Source: Aulostomus chinensis (taxonomy: Eukaryota > Chordata > Actinopteri > Syngnathiformes > Aulostomidae). From it: a DNA stretch of 64,000 nt. The notes under the pieces were generated by a model. The model was not told the DNA's origin. It saw only the letters and a list, made by a program, of their open reading frames with translations, and did not search any database. A program made the position numbers and the translations under genes. This document shows positions 11,251 through 22,901 of the stretch, piece after piece (positions within the stretch are counted from its first letter, which is position 1; every line of letters starts with the position of its first letter). The stretch covers positions 17,423,805 through 17,487,804 of the forward strand of contig JBBMOA010000019.1 of NCBI GenBank assembly GCA_037954235.1, read 5' to 3'.

Positions 11251-12722
11251 TCTCACCTAAATCAAGTCAAATTGCGTGTGGGGAGCCATTTGGGGGGGGG
11301 GCGAAATTTTAACTAATGATGAAGCATAAAACAGGCATGTATGTTTGATTAGCGTTAGCCTGAGAGACTGACAGCTCACATGAAAGGAGGATGAAAGAGT
11401 GGCAAGGCCCAGTTAGAGATGGTGGAGCAGATGAGCTAATGACACGTGAGCAGCGAGGCCAGGAGGCAGTCGCCCCGCGCTGCTCTGTTTCTGACGTCCC
11501 TCACATGCAAACGTCTGCCTTGGGTTTGACTTCTCGCCTTTTCTGACAGTTTAAAGACCAAACAATTAAGTGAGCGGCCACTGCAATCGCAACAGTTACT
11601 GACATTTGTGCGTGTTGAACATTCCCCGCTCGGCTGGCGAGGCTTTCAACTAGATTTTGGAAGTGAAGTGTAAACGGGATAATTTGCAGTTTTATTGGGG
11701 CGCTGCTGAAGGAGTGGGAACTTCCCGGAGTCCTGTCATCACATTGAAGCTGTTTGGCAACCAGCAGACAGGGGAAATACACTTTTTAAACAAGATAAAA
11801 CCACAGCCAGACATTTTTTTTTTAACACTCCAGTATTTGTAAGTAAACAAACATACAAGTCGTGGGTCTCTTTTTAGATACTTCACTGCTTACAATTAGC
11901 AGTTTGAGTGTTTTAAGTGCGTTCAAATCGACAATTATCTCAACACATAGTGAGCCATAAGTTCCCAGATGCTGTTCTCAAGGCACTTTCAATGGTCACC
12001 ATCATGGCGATGTAATGGAAGTGGAGGGGCCTGTTAGCACCCACACACAGCAATTTACAAACACAACACACATCTGCAGCTTCGTTATGATAATTTCACA
12101 AATGTAAGAACAGTTGCCTGCCGTAAACGTAACAGCTCTGTTTCGTTTGTTGTTGCATTCTGTGGCAACCTCATCACTCATTTGATCTGAAACTGCAGCT
12201 GATACTTGTTGCGAACGAAAAATGTCTTTAACAGCCAGTGGCATTTCCTTCTCATGTCAAGTCGTCCTTTAGATAAGTGATCAACATGGGGTCTGGGGAC
12301 CACCGGGGGGTCATTGAGTTGGTTCCTGGAGGTCCACAGCAAATTGTTGAATTGCTAAACTTCAACATTGGAATAATGCTGTGATTACGGAACATTTACA
12401 GTGCAAGCTCCAGATTTGTACTACATTTGTGGTTGATTTTGTTTGTTGGATGTTATTACAACGTTAACAGCAGAGGATTTTCATCCTCCAACAAATGTAG
12501 CAAATCCCCGCGTTTATGAGGGAAGAGGTATTATGTTTGTGATGGGCAACTGCTATGTTTTTGGGAAATGTATTATTAGGCTTGTGGGATTGCTGGATTA
12601 AAAACTGCAGATTTGTGTTACATTTTCAGGGCTAATGAGGCCATCTGATAATTACTCAGCATCCAACTGTCTCACCATTGCGTCTACACAAATTATAGAG
12701 TTACTAAAAGGTCCAACCTTCC
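11251..12722. other. non-coding sequence, nothing recognised
   Basis: Contains a G-run at about 11292-11301 and, at about 12285-12345, a phrase of the 'GGGGTCTGGGGACCACC' type that resembles dispersed fish repeats, but I cannot assign it to a family. No exon-like segment. Confidence 0.4.
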
Positions 12723-12763
12723 AATAATAATAATAATAATGATAATAATAATAATGATAATAA
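12723..12763. repeat. (AATAAT/AATGAT)n trinucleotide-type microsatellite
   Basis: AAT units interrupted by two ATG variants, ending at GATAATAAG. Confidence 0.95.
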
Positions 12764-13084
12764 GTGGAAGTTTACCCCTTTTGATGTTTTCTCCCTTATT
12801 TTGCAGGACTCACCTTCTTCCATTTTAGAGGGCGGCAAACTCAGCAGCAGGAGTTGTGGCTTTTATTCATCAGCATCTCGCCTCAAACTGTGATATCACG
12901 TGTTCCCCTCAAGCTTCAGAAACGCTCGTGCACCACTTCATCAATTCAAGAACTTTGCTACTGAAAAACTTTTAATTCCACTTTGCTATCACCATCCTTC
13001 CTGCTACACTGCTAATTGTAGCTCATTACTGCTGCAGGTAAACACTGCACTGCTGCGTTCACAGCCTGAACTTGACTGCACACA
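12764..13084. other. non-coding sequence with an isolated splice-acceptor-like site
   Basis: A pyrimidine-rich stretch ending TTTTGCAG at 12806 is followed by a frame open for 28 codons to TGA at 12891-12893. No conserved protein is recognised, so it is listed here and as a finding rather than as an exon. Confidence 0.3.

Positions 13085-13143
<59 letters not shown>
13085..13143. repeat. (CA)n microsatellite followed by (CT)n
   Basis: About 28 CA units pass directly into a CTCTTTCTCTCTCTCT tract. Both strands yield spurious His-Thr or Val-Cys open frames. Confidence 0.98.
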
Positions 13144-13146
<3 letters not shown>

Positions 13147-14077
13147 CTTTCTCTCTCTCTGGACCACACACATTCGCTAACACTGCATTACCAGCCACCT
13201 CCATACATTCATTTTACAGCAGACCTGTTGCACTGCTCTTAAACTTGTTGTCGTCACTGCATTTGTTGGTACTGTCCAGTAACGTTGCCTCCAGCCCCTA
13301 CAATAGCTAACAAATAAAGTTTTGATACCCCCAGTTCGATGATCGATCGCTCAGATGTTTTCTTACACCCTGTGGTTGTTAATAAGGCAGATATTCAGAG
13401 AAATATCATCAGTGCCGTGTTAAAAGCTTTGTGAACAGTGAACAGGTTTTTGAGCCTTGAATGGAGCTGCACCAACTGCTGTCTGTTCCTCTCTGTTCTA
13501 TGCTTAACTGATGCTACGCTAACATTGCCTGGCTCTTGTGTTGAAAAAGTAACGCACCACTTTTATCATCCATCACTCCAGGAGTAACCGAATAACCCTC
13601 TTCAACATTTCACCATGAAATGTTTTGTTTGTTTTTTTTCCACTCGTAACATGAAAATAACCTCAGTGCAGAAGTGCACACCAAAGTAAATATGCTAGCA
13701 ACTGTTGTCTGGAGGTTGTTTGTGTAGCTGCTTGCTAAATTGAAGGGAGGCTAATTTGCATGTTCGGTTCACTGCTTCTGAGTTCAGTTCTTCCGGTGCT
13801 GCTTCCTCTTCCAGCAGCTGCTACCGGAAGTCTGCGGTCTTCTCCAGGGTAACCAGTGGCTTGTTCCACCGCACCTCCAGCCTATCTGCATCATCTGTCT
13901 TCACAGCCATCAGTGCATCAGCGTAGGTGCTAATAGAGAGGTTAGCCTGCTGCGTCTCCGCGCGCCGCCGTTATAAACTTCTGGAGTTTCTCATCTCCAA
14001 CTTCCCCATTTCACTCCCAAGTTCCTCTTTCACCGCTTTCCTCTTACCTTTCCTTTTTCTTCATCTGGCTCTCCTGC

Positions 14078-14082
<5 letters not shown>
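13144..14082. other. non-coding sequence, nothing recognised
   Basis: Includes one perfect octamer ATTTGCAT (13754-13761). A second, ATGCAAAT, lies at 14718-14725. About two such 8-mers are expected by chance in 64 kb, so neither is called. Confidence 0.4.

Positions 14083-14112
<30 letters not shown>
14083..14112. repeat. (CT)n microsatellite
   Basis: About 15 CT units at the end of a longer pyrimidine-rich region (14020-14160). Confidence 0.95.
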
Positions 14113-14115
<3 letters not shown>

Positions 14116-15543
14116 ATTTAATATCCCTCCTCCACGTCTCTGTGTTTTTCTCTCCTGTCCATCATCATGTTGGCGTATTGATCATTAAGGGTTTGTAAGA
14201 TGCAGTGCAAGCTGTCTGCTGTCTCCACACACTCATGCAGAGATGAATGTTAATCAATGCGATGTTCGCTGGAGAAAACGCTGCAACAACCAATCGCCAT
14301 CATCGTTTTGGGCGTTGATGATTTCTTTTTGGTTGTGATTCACTTCCCACTTGTACATTCAGTGATATTATTGCTCCTCCACATCTCGGCGAGACTCTGC
14401 TCGTTTGACTAATATTACGCATCTTTATTTTGCTGAATAGTTGCGCAGTTTTTGCACTGCGACTGGAGTGCTGATTCTTCACCAGCGAACACATTCAGAA
14501 CCCATTAAGAACAGAACAGCCTGCCTGCAGACTGCTGAGTGTTTCTCTTTAATACAGCCGCTGGTAGGACATGGAGTCCTAATCCCATTTCAGCAGTTTC
14601 TTCTCCTGCATGTTGCTGCTGATTTGATTTTCTTTTGTTCCACACCCTTTTTCATCTGACATGTTATTTTTTTTTCAGCAGATATAGCAAAGTTAGAACA
14701 TTACTCGGAAATAATGAATGCAAATAATCTACGAAGCGCCTGATTTAAAGACACTTTGTTGCGCTTGCTGTTTTTGAACTCTTGCGTCGTTGCTCTCAGT
14801 GCTTGATTGAATTGATTGTCTTTTAATGAAAGAAACAGAAGAATTCCCTTCCCTTCTTTTAGCGTTTGCTGGGTTGTATTGGAGTGGCCAGTAGAACTGC
14901 ATCCTCACATTAGCTGAATGAACCGTTTGTGTCATTTACCAAGCAACGACATCAAAACGTGTGCGCTTTCCAGCTTCTGAACCACCTCGTCTCTGTTAAT
15001 GTCGCCGAGCTCCGTACCTCTGGACTTGTTGATCATACAGAATCTGTGGGGGTTTTCCACCATCTTCTGACCTTTTTATTAGCTAAAGAAAAAGGAAATA
15101 ATGAGAGGTTCCATTAGTGAAATAAGCTGTGAATGCTGTGCTTTCCACCAAATGTCAGACGTGGACTTAAATCCCAGAGCAAAGCTATTTTTTTATTTTC
15201 TTTGCCTTCAACTATTCTAACATGCATCAGTGACATTGAAAAACAGCATCGAAACATTCGCTGTGATGGATTCTTAGTTCCAGCTGAAATGTGACAACCC
15301 TGTTTTTTTATTGAGAGGAAATGACTGCTTGAACATCAGGTTACAAATCTTAAGGTGTGCAGGTTTATTGGCTGAATCAGGAATGATCCTTTAAATCTAC
15401 CACGCAGACGTCGAAGTCAATTTTCCATTTTTCTTTGGATCCATTATAGATTAACGAGCTAGTATCACTTGCTCCGCTGTACATACCAGTCTGAAGAAGA
15501 TCAATCTCTTCAAGTCAGTCAAACAGCACTCCAGAGTACGCCT

Positions 15544-15546
<3 letters not shown>
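14113..15546. other. non-coding sequence, nothing recognised
   Basis: Unique sequence with short frames only; T-runs at about 14667 and 15190. No transposon or exon recognised. Confidence 0.45.

Positions 15547-15597
<51 letters not shown>
15547..15597. repeat. (CA)n microsatellite
   Basis: About 25 CA units. Confidence 0.98.
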
Positions 15598-15599
<2 letters not shown>

Positions 15600-15799
15600 A
15601 AACACCGCCACCACCAACAAAGACTCTGCATCAAATTCAGCAGCTCTCACTTATCTGAGTCTGTCCTCCCCTCACAAATGAGGAGAATATTTTCACCATG
15701 TGTGAATTTATTGAAGAGGAACACTTTTGATTTGATCTTTAATGAAAGCAGAGGTGGCAGTAGAAATGTTAACACACACCAGGAAGAGAAGAGGCCCCG

Positions 15800-16060
15800 G
15801 CCGCGGAGGTATGAACCGGCTCATTAATGAATGCTAATATCATCTAAAAGTAGAGGACACAAAGTGAAACTGGGGAGAAATGAGGCAGCCGTGTTTGATG
15901 CAGACACCTTTCAGCTTCATTACCTGCTACTATTACCGTTTGTGGCTCTTTGGATCAGCGCTCATGTCTGGAGGCCATTATTTTTTTTCCTCAGTACAGG
16001 TTTTACAAAGGTATTAAGAGATTACCATGGCAGAACAGATAACACGATGACTGTGGAAAA
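15800..16060. promoter_or_regulatory. candidate conserved non-coding element
   Basis: Complex sequence beginning with GCTCATTAATGAATGCTAATATC (15819-15841), which holds three TAAT-type cores, then TCATTACCTGC near 15918 and AGATTACCATGGC near 16020. Texture like the other CNE candidates, but shorter and less dense. Confidence 0.3.
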
Positions 16061-16613
16061 AAAGTGGATCATTTTGTTACTCCGTATTGATTTTGCCGCT
16101 CAGACCCGTTGCCGGAAAAAGTGGTGATGAAAATCCAGATTATTGTTCTTTTCTCTCTTCGTTCTAACACTGCAACCTGCTTAAACCTTAATTTAGTATC
16201 AAATTATTGAAGAAATATGCCCTCAGGTGATTACATTGAATAAGTGAACACGGTCAGAACAAGAACACTCTGTAATTAATTTAAACCTGTTTGGCACAGT
16301 CAGGAGCGAAGGAATCTCAGGGAGGGAATGGAATGAACCTCAACTGTTCCTGAGAAAGAAAAGGATCTTTGGCAGCTTTTCTTCTAAGACTGTCCGGTCG
16401 CTTTAGAAATCAATGAACTGGCTAAATGTGCTGGAGTCACAGCTGAGTCGTACTATTAGCTGCTCTGATTTAGGGTTGAAAGCAAAAGTTGTGACTGCTC
16501 ATTGAAATGACTAAAATGAAAGTAACTCCAGATTTTTATCGTGGTCCTGTTGACACATTTGTACCTGCGGCTGCTGCGTTGAACACCTCAGAGTTCTTAG
16601 CTACATCTTGGTT

Positions 16614-16614
<1 letters not shown>
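16061..16614. other. non-coding sequence, nothing recognised
   Basis: AT-rich unique sequence without arrays or fragments. Confidence 0.45.

Positions 16615-16647
<33 letters not shown>
16615..16647. repeat. (GT)n microsatellite
   Basis: About 16 GT units ending in TATGTATTTTTT. Confidence 0.97.
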
Positions 16648-16652
<5 letters not shown>

Positions 16653-17329
16653 ATTTTTTAAAGCTCTCAGTAGCTCACTTCTCATCTCTGCTCAAAATTA
16701 GCAACTCCAGTGCTACATTAGATGCTAGTAGCTACCAGATATCATAACTCAAGGTGCATTGTGGGTAGGGCTGAGTGGGACGGACAAAAGCAACAGTACA
16801 TATACCTCAATATCAGTGATGTAGGGATGTCTGTCGGTTCTCTTACAGAATAGGAACACTGTGAAATGTTTGATGAGTAATCATCATTACTGTAGATACT
16901 CTTCCCACATGGGTCAAGACACACTCAGAAAATTAAAATACTGCATTGTCATTACAGAACAGAGAGAGAGAAAACTATTATCGCTCTGTCATGCTACAAT
17001 GTCCAGAATCTAAGATGACGTCCAGTCTGATGTGTTGATGTTGCACTTGGAATAAAAAAAGTTGCCATCTTAAATCAGTTTAATCTTTTTTTTTTTTTTT
17101 AAATGGCACGTCATGTGACTGCTCCTGAACCACTTCTTAGCTGTCATACCACGACGACTGCTACTTCTGCTATGGTATGTGTTCTTGTGTTTCTATGTTT
17201 GTGTGAGGGCGCTGGTCTCATCTGACAACAGTGCGATGCTGCATCTTGACCACTTTGGGTGCACTAGGCTTTCATTTTGAGTAGCTTATAATGATAAAAT
17301 TGTTAAACTGAATGAGAACAGACTGCTCT
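16648..17329. other. non-coding sequence, nothing recognised
   Basis: Contains a T-run at about 17087-17100. No coding or transposon signal. Confidence 0.45.
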
Positions 17330-17640
17330 TGTAATTCTTGGTTTAGCTGGAGAGCGTGAGGCCCTCCCCGGATATATTTAGAAACCTTTGATGCGCATTG
17401 TTCTGTTTCTGTAGGAAAAAACATTTCTTAATAGTGACAGGCAGGAAGAGGTATTGAATCACTTGAGGTTGGCCTGCTGTAATGCAGCATAGAGGACAAG
17501 ACATGACATCAACCTAATTGAGCATTGAAGCTAATGCAGCATCACGTCATCACATCCCAGACACAACACATCAGGAGGACAGGATGATTCACGGGACAGC
17601 TGCGGATCAGCAGGCAGGACGCTGACTTATTACTCTGTAT
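17330..17640. promoter_or_regulatory. candidate conserved non-coding element
   Basis: Unique block with CCTAATTGAGC, AAGCTAATGCAGC and CATCACGTCATCAC (containing a CRE-like ACGTCA) near 17510-17560. It ends in a CATGCCCTCTTTGATCAG phrase shortly after (17647-17664). No open frame spans it. Enhancer-like by composition only. Confidence 0.33.
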
Positions 17641-18436
17641 GATGTCCATGCCCTCTTTGATCAGTTCCTGCAAGACGCAACCTGCAACGCACACGGCGGA
17701 TCCTTGGATGTTTCTGTCATTATATCAACCACAGCCGTTTGTTGGGTGTGGAAGAGGAAGAAAGAAAGCGGGTTCTCCTCTGACAGGGCGGCAGTTTTAT
17801 TTGCCTCACACACACGCCGTCTCACCCTGAGGGCAGGATGCTGCGTCTGTGTCGCTGCCGGGTGACAACAAGCAGAATCAGACAACACCTGTTGCAGAAA
17901 TTATTCTTTCTTTTTCTTTTATCTATCTTTGCTCTCGTTTCCTCTTTGTCTGTTGACGTTGTGAGCGATATGGAAGTATCGCGTTTCCTCTTGAAGCCGA
18001 GCAGCGATGAGCGGCTCACCTCACAGCATCTGTGTGTTTAATGACCTCCTTCCACAGTAGCTAATTGAGTTTAGCGTGTGGGCGAATCAGATGAAAATAA
18101 CTTCAACGTAGGAGAAGAGAACGGGAAGAGACCCACACACCTTCACACAAAGATTTCAAATTTGTGATCTATGTTTTTCCTGAGATGCTTGATTTTTTAA
18201 AAAAACATCAAAACGCTGACACACAGTATCTATGTGTGCCATATAAATTTAGTGAGAGTTCACGCCTGACATCCACCCTCTAGGATACAGAACAGAGCTG
18301 CGCTGCTTCCCATATGGTGTCCTGTCAGCTCCTGAAGCTCCAGTGTCCCCTGTGCTGCTTCCACTGGGACTCACGAGGATTCTTGAACCAGAAAGTTTGA
18401 CCTTCTGTTGCCCTCATCTCCAAACTTTGCTTTGAA

Positions 18437-18437
<1 letters not shown>
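17641..18437. other. non-coding sequence, nothing recognised
   Basis: Short overlapping frames on both strands at 17639-18041 have no recognisable domain. Confidence 0.4.

Positions 18438-18468
<31 letters not shown>
18438..18468. repeat. (CA)n array interrupted by a SINE
   Basis: About 15 CA units end at AGAGGGGCGGC, the start of a tRNA-derived SINE. The array resumes on the far side of the SINE at 18652. Confidence 0.95.
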
Positions 18469-18470
<2 letters not shown>

Positions 18471-18651
18471 GGGCGGCATGCCTCAGAGGTGGAGTGGCCG
18501 TCTAGCAACGGAAGGGTTGCCGGTTCGATCCTCACTTCCCCCAGTGACCATGTCCAGGTATCCTTGAGCAAGATACTTAACCCCTAATTGCTCCTGATGG
18601 ACCTACGACGGACTGGTGACCTGTCGGGTAAGTGGTGTAGAAAATGGATGG
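18471..18651 (+). mobile_element. tRNA-derived SINE with deleted 3' tail
   Basis: The 5' part is tRNA-like: an A-box-like CCTCAGAGGTGG at 18481-18492 and a perfect B-box GGTTCGATCC at 18522-18531, the internal promoter of RNA polymerase III. The body continues with CCATGTCCAGGTATCCTTGAGCAAGATACTTAACCCC-type sequence common to fish tRNA-SINEs. The tail should hold the GCCCAATGTCAGCTGGGATAGGCTCCAG segment seen at 39.4 and 56.3 kb. Here it is missing: CTGTCGGG joins straight to TAAGTGGTGTAGAAAATGGATGG. CA arrays lie on both sides, so it apparently landed inside one. Expected to be inactive itself and dependent on a LINE reverse transcriptase for spread. Confidence 0.82.

Positions 18652-18677
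<26 letters not shown>
18652..18677. repeat. (CA)n array, continuation after SINE
   Basis: About 12 CA units immediately follow the GGATGG end of the SINE. Confidence 0.95.
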
Positions 18678-18682
<5 letters not shown>

Positions 18683-20894
18683 GGTATATTAAATCTAGAA
18701 TTGCAATTATTCAAACATTCTGTCAGTATTGTTTTTCAGTGAAGTAACTGCGCACAAACATTAAATGAGCATCTCCTGGGAGTGAATATTTATTCTAACT
18801 CTTGCCTTTATTAGTTAAATATACCAGAAACAACTCTCCTCCTGCTGTCAACAGCTTTGTAGGAATCATGTTGAAAATATCTGGAAGGAAATGAATCCCA
18901 TCTGGGATTATTATGAGCTGAAAATTTGGAATTCAGATGAGGCTGCTGGTGTGTTTAATTTCAGGCAGCTAGGAAACAATTAGTTTGAGTTGAAACATTA
19001 AAAAAGAAGAAAAAACTTTATTTTTGATAAAAAAATATATATAAACAGTTAAGTGACGGTGTGCTGGAGGCAGCGCTTTATCATGAAGGCAGAATCTCAG
19101 GAAGGATGTTTTTCTGTCGAAGTTTTCATGAGGCAGCTCAGGTGTCGGTATCAGTTCGGACACTAGCAAACTGGTGAAAGGATGTAGACTAAGAGGCAAA
19201 ACTGTAATTTAAGACAAAAAAAACACCCAAAATTTATTATTATTTGTATTTATATGATATAACACCGTGTGTGGTGAATCAAGGGCAGAAACACGTTTTC
19301 TGGCCTTAGTTGACACATGAGTAAGGAATCATGGTGTGAATATAGCTGGAGAGGCGACTAACGTGTTACTACAGGCTTTTATTTCTGCTCATCATCATCA
19401 GTGACTGAAATATTGATGCTCTAAATCAGCGGAAGTCCCGCCACAAAAAAGCCAAGCTGTCATGTTGTCCGAGGCGGACTGGAGAGCTGCAGTTAAAATG
19501 AGGAATGTGTGATTCACTGTGAGCTGCAGTGGAGACGACGTGCAAGAAACACACACACACACACACACACACGAATACACAGAGTACAGCGCTGGGCTTC
19601 ACTAAGCTGTCACCAGGCACTAAATCAGGATAACTGCCACTTTGATGTGTATTGTGCTTCAAAGTGAGTGCAATAAATGCGTTAAAAAATACATTTCACT
19701 TCAAAACAAGTACAGTGCAAACTACTCTTCACAAGACCACGAGCAGAAATCTATCGTCTGACCTGATCCTGTTGCTTGAGTTTCTCACTCCAGTTGAAAG
19801 TTTCTGGCTTGACTTTGCATTTGGTGTGAGGAGAACTCTCACAACCCCATCGACTGCATTTTACTCTCTGATTTTATGACTTTGTTAAAAAGCCACATTC
19901 GTGCACTGAACATTGGCACAATATGTCAGGTTCAGTGTTTGATGCGCCATCTCTGGTGGGTTCTAGTTCCAAACATGGGTCCGTGTGCGATAGAGGTTGA
20001 CTGAGTCAGCTTTCTAACACCATGTTCTGCCCCGCGGCCATCAATAGCACAGCAACCCCTGATGTCACCAGGAAGCCTCAGCGTCACGAAAATGGATGCT
20101 TGGCGCTGATTACGACCACCACCTTAATTATAATCGGTCTAACTCACTGTTCTTGTTGGTAGAACAAATTAAAGGCCAAGAACGCACTGCTCCTTCCTCC
20201 TTCCTGATTGGCTTGGTTCTCTCAACCACTGAGAGAAATTACAAGTACATCTTTTAAAGTTACGCAGGAGACAGTAGGAGAACTCTCAGAGGGGCCGGCC
20301 AGAGAACAGGAGCCAACGCCTCATCACAGTTTCCCCCCAAAGGATTTACAGTGTTTCATACCTGTGGGTTTTGGGATGCTGAATAAATATTTTGAAGTTG
20401 CATCTAATAAAGCGTCTGAAAAGTAAAGTGCTTTCTGACAGTTGTTGAATGCCAAACACGGAAGACAAAAGGGTCATTTTGCACATGTGAAACTAAGAAA
20501 GAGGATAAGGCAGTCGTCGAGGCGAAAAGAGAGCAGAAGCTGATGAAGTGGTTGTCAGAATGACTAATTTCCCTCATGAAATCGCTCCTGTTAGACCTCC
20601 TGGAATTGAGGCATTATTGCATGGTGAGTTATCATGACACCCTCACTATAGATAGCTCTGGAATCCCTTATAGACCCCGCTAGCCTACTTCCAACTCTTC
20701 TGTCCATACTTTAATGTGTCACTAGGATTCATCCATATAGTTCTTGTTATTTAAACATGTGACTTTATCGAAAACAGAGTGCATATATAACTCTAAATTT
20801 GGAATTCCTGGGTTTGGTTTGATCTTTTGTGAGACTTCTTATTTTTTCCTTCTCATTGAGACATACCTGCCTCTGTCTTGCTTGAGAAGCAGGT
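18678..20894. other. non-coding sequence, nothing recognised except short repeats
   Basis: Contains a 12-unit CA array at 19549-19572. The stretch 20520-20640 holds GACTAATTTCCCTCATG and GAGTTATCATGAC and may be a small conserved element. No exon or transposon recognised. Confidence 0.4.
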
Positions 20895-21500
20895 TTGGTT
20901 GCCTCCCACTCGTCCGTCCATCCATCCGAGAGTCACTTGCCCAGACATTCCTCCCCGACCCCTCCTGGGGAACCCCCGTAGGCATTACCAAAACCAGATT
21001 AAATATATAATCCTACCAACTTGTTCTGGGTCCACCACTAGGCTTCTTACCTGGTTGGATGTACCTGGATTACCTCCAGCGAGAGGCTTCCAGGAGGCGT
21101 CTAATCAGATGCCCAAACGACCTCTGCTAAGGAGCAGTGGTCCGCCTCTGAGCTCCCTTTGGATGTCAGTCGATATCCAAGGCAAAGCCATCGCAGCCTT
21201 TAGGTGGAGGAATCTCATTCTGGCGGCTTGTATCTGCAAGCTTCTGCTTGCAACCTAAAGCTTGTAACCATAGGCAACGGTTGTGCTGTAAATAGACAGG
21301 TGAGATGAGAGCTTAGCCTTGTGACCCCAGTCCTCTTCCCCCACTGGTGAAGACTGCTGCCACCTCATCCACCGGCCTGTATAACTCACCGTTCCTCCTA
21401 TCGACTCCTGTGAACAAGACTCTGTGTCACTTGCGCTCATCCAGACTGGAGGAGATCTGGAACTTCTCCTCCCGCTCTGCGTCCTCTTTCCCTGGATGAA
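20895..21500 (-). mobile_element. RTE-like LINE 3' fragment, antisense and decayed
   Basis: Read on the minus strand this resembles the 3' end of a common teleost non-LTR retrotransposon. Near 21255-21330 lies a decayed copy of the reverse-transcriptase C-terminal segment (KAKLS..SIY....YGYKL). Near 21060-21130 is the 'GHLIRRLLEASRWR'-type region in degraded form. The 3' end has GGATGGATGGACGGAC units at about 20912-20929. Stops and frameshifts interrupt it, so it is non-functional. It belongs to the same family as the fragment at 28.07-28.48 kb. RTE clade (Rex3/Expander-like) is inferred from the thumb and tail pattern; exact subfamily and outer borders are uncertain. Confidence 0.68.
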
Positions 21501-22858
21501 AACATACAAGCCTCCTGTAGTTCATCCTTTTCTCCACATTACGCAGGTTTGTCTACTCCAGCGGTTGAATTCTTTGGTCAGCTGCTTGAAGCCACATTAC
21601 TTAAAACTTCTTCCTGATTGGAGCAGATTTCTTTTATATCCTTTCTGTATTTGATTCCACCTCTGATGAAAAGGTTTCAGTTTGCATGGAAATATCTTCT
21701 TGGAAGATGGCCGTTTCTTGTTTAGCTTCGTGTTGGACATGTATTCGTTGTCACGTGTTTGTCTCCTACTCCTGATGTTCAAAGCTAATTTGAGACATTT
21801 TAGGAGTATTTTGGCACAAGTTACACTCAAGAAACTTGACGACTTTCAGTTCTTAAGCAAATACTTCTGAAGATTGTAGCAGATTCTGCCCATCCTGCCA
21901 ATGGCTTGACCTCTGACCTGCTTGTTTACTCCTATTTTGGGCATCTCCCGGCTTTGTCGTTTTTCTCAGTCTGAATCTGACCTTGTAGCACGTCTGTGTT
22001 GCTTCGCCTCCAGCTGAGGTAAACCTGCATTGAATATTAGCTCAGGGAAGCTAAGAAGAAAAATCTATCATAGCTTGAGGATTTACCAACCCCCCCTCCA
22101 GCCCACCCCACCCTCTTTCTCTCACTTTTAATCCCAACCCTGCTCCCTTCTCTGCCTATGCCGTGTCCTTGAATGTAGAGTGGTATTTGTGTGCACCGGA
22201 ACCAAGCAGGACAGGAATCCAACAGCTCCCCCAGTGAGGCTGAAGTAGTTCTATAGCATCAGTTAGTTTCTGCTGCTCCCCACCACTTAACGATCGATTC
22301 CTCCACACAGCCGGATTCCCCCTCTCTCCATCCTTCAACCCCTACACCGTCCCCCAAAAGACAGACTGTCAGAGCAAGAGGAGAGGGTTGGGCAGAGAGA
22401 GAGAGAGAGTGAGTGAGACAAAGAGATGCATTTTAACAAAGACAGTGAGAGGGAGTGTGAGGGGGAGAATTTCGAATAATGACACCACACAAATAGATGA
22501 AATTGGAAAAGTCGTTGACGAGTCATTTGTAGAGAAGACAGGAATTCAAATACTGATTAATGAAGGTGATGAATTCTATGAAAAACAATGATCTGTCACA
22601 ATCTTTTCAACAACATAATTCGAAACATTCACCGCAACAAAAAGACGTTGACTGTTATTCATTTTGAAACAGCAAAATGAAATGAATGAAAAGCTCTACG
22701 GCTGTGACTTTTCAGCTCAGGCTCAGCTTTTCTTTTCATTTTCAGAACAATAGCAAAAATATATCATTCAAATAAATCCTAAACTCTCCAAATGCTGCTA
22801 TAGCAGGCACACATTGAGTAGTCCTACCAACAGCACGTCCTGTCCACCCACACGCACG

Positions 22859-22862
<4 letters not shown>
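21501..22862. other. non-coding sequence, nothing recognised
   Basis: Short frames include 22388-22591, whose last 40 residues look protein-like (acidic, mixed composition), but it begins in a GA-repeat and has no recognisable family. C-rich tract at 22089-22112. Confidence 0.4.

Positions 22863-22899
<37 letters not shown>
22863..22899. repeat. (CA)n microsatellite with (CGCA) lead-in
   Basis: CACGCACGCACG passes into about 18 CA units. Confidence 0.97.

Positions 22900-22901
<2 letters not shown>

Noticed and set aside
13754..14725. Perfect POU octamers ATTTGCAT (13754-13761) and ATGCAAAT (14718-14725)
   Set aside because: About two 8-mer matches are expected by chance in 64 kb on both strands, and no other motif clusters with them.
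18471..18560. tRNA gene from the A and B boxes
   Set aside because: No cloverleaf with paired acceptor and anticodon stems, and the same sequence recurs at 56.2 kb with a SINE tail.
22388..22591. 67-codon frame with protein-like C-terminus
   Set aside because: Starts in a GA repeat; no family recognised and too short to support.
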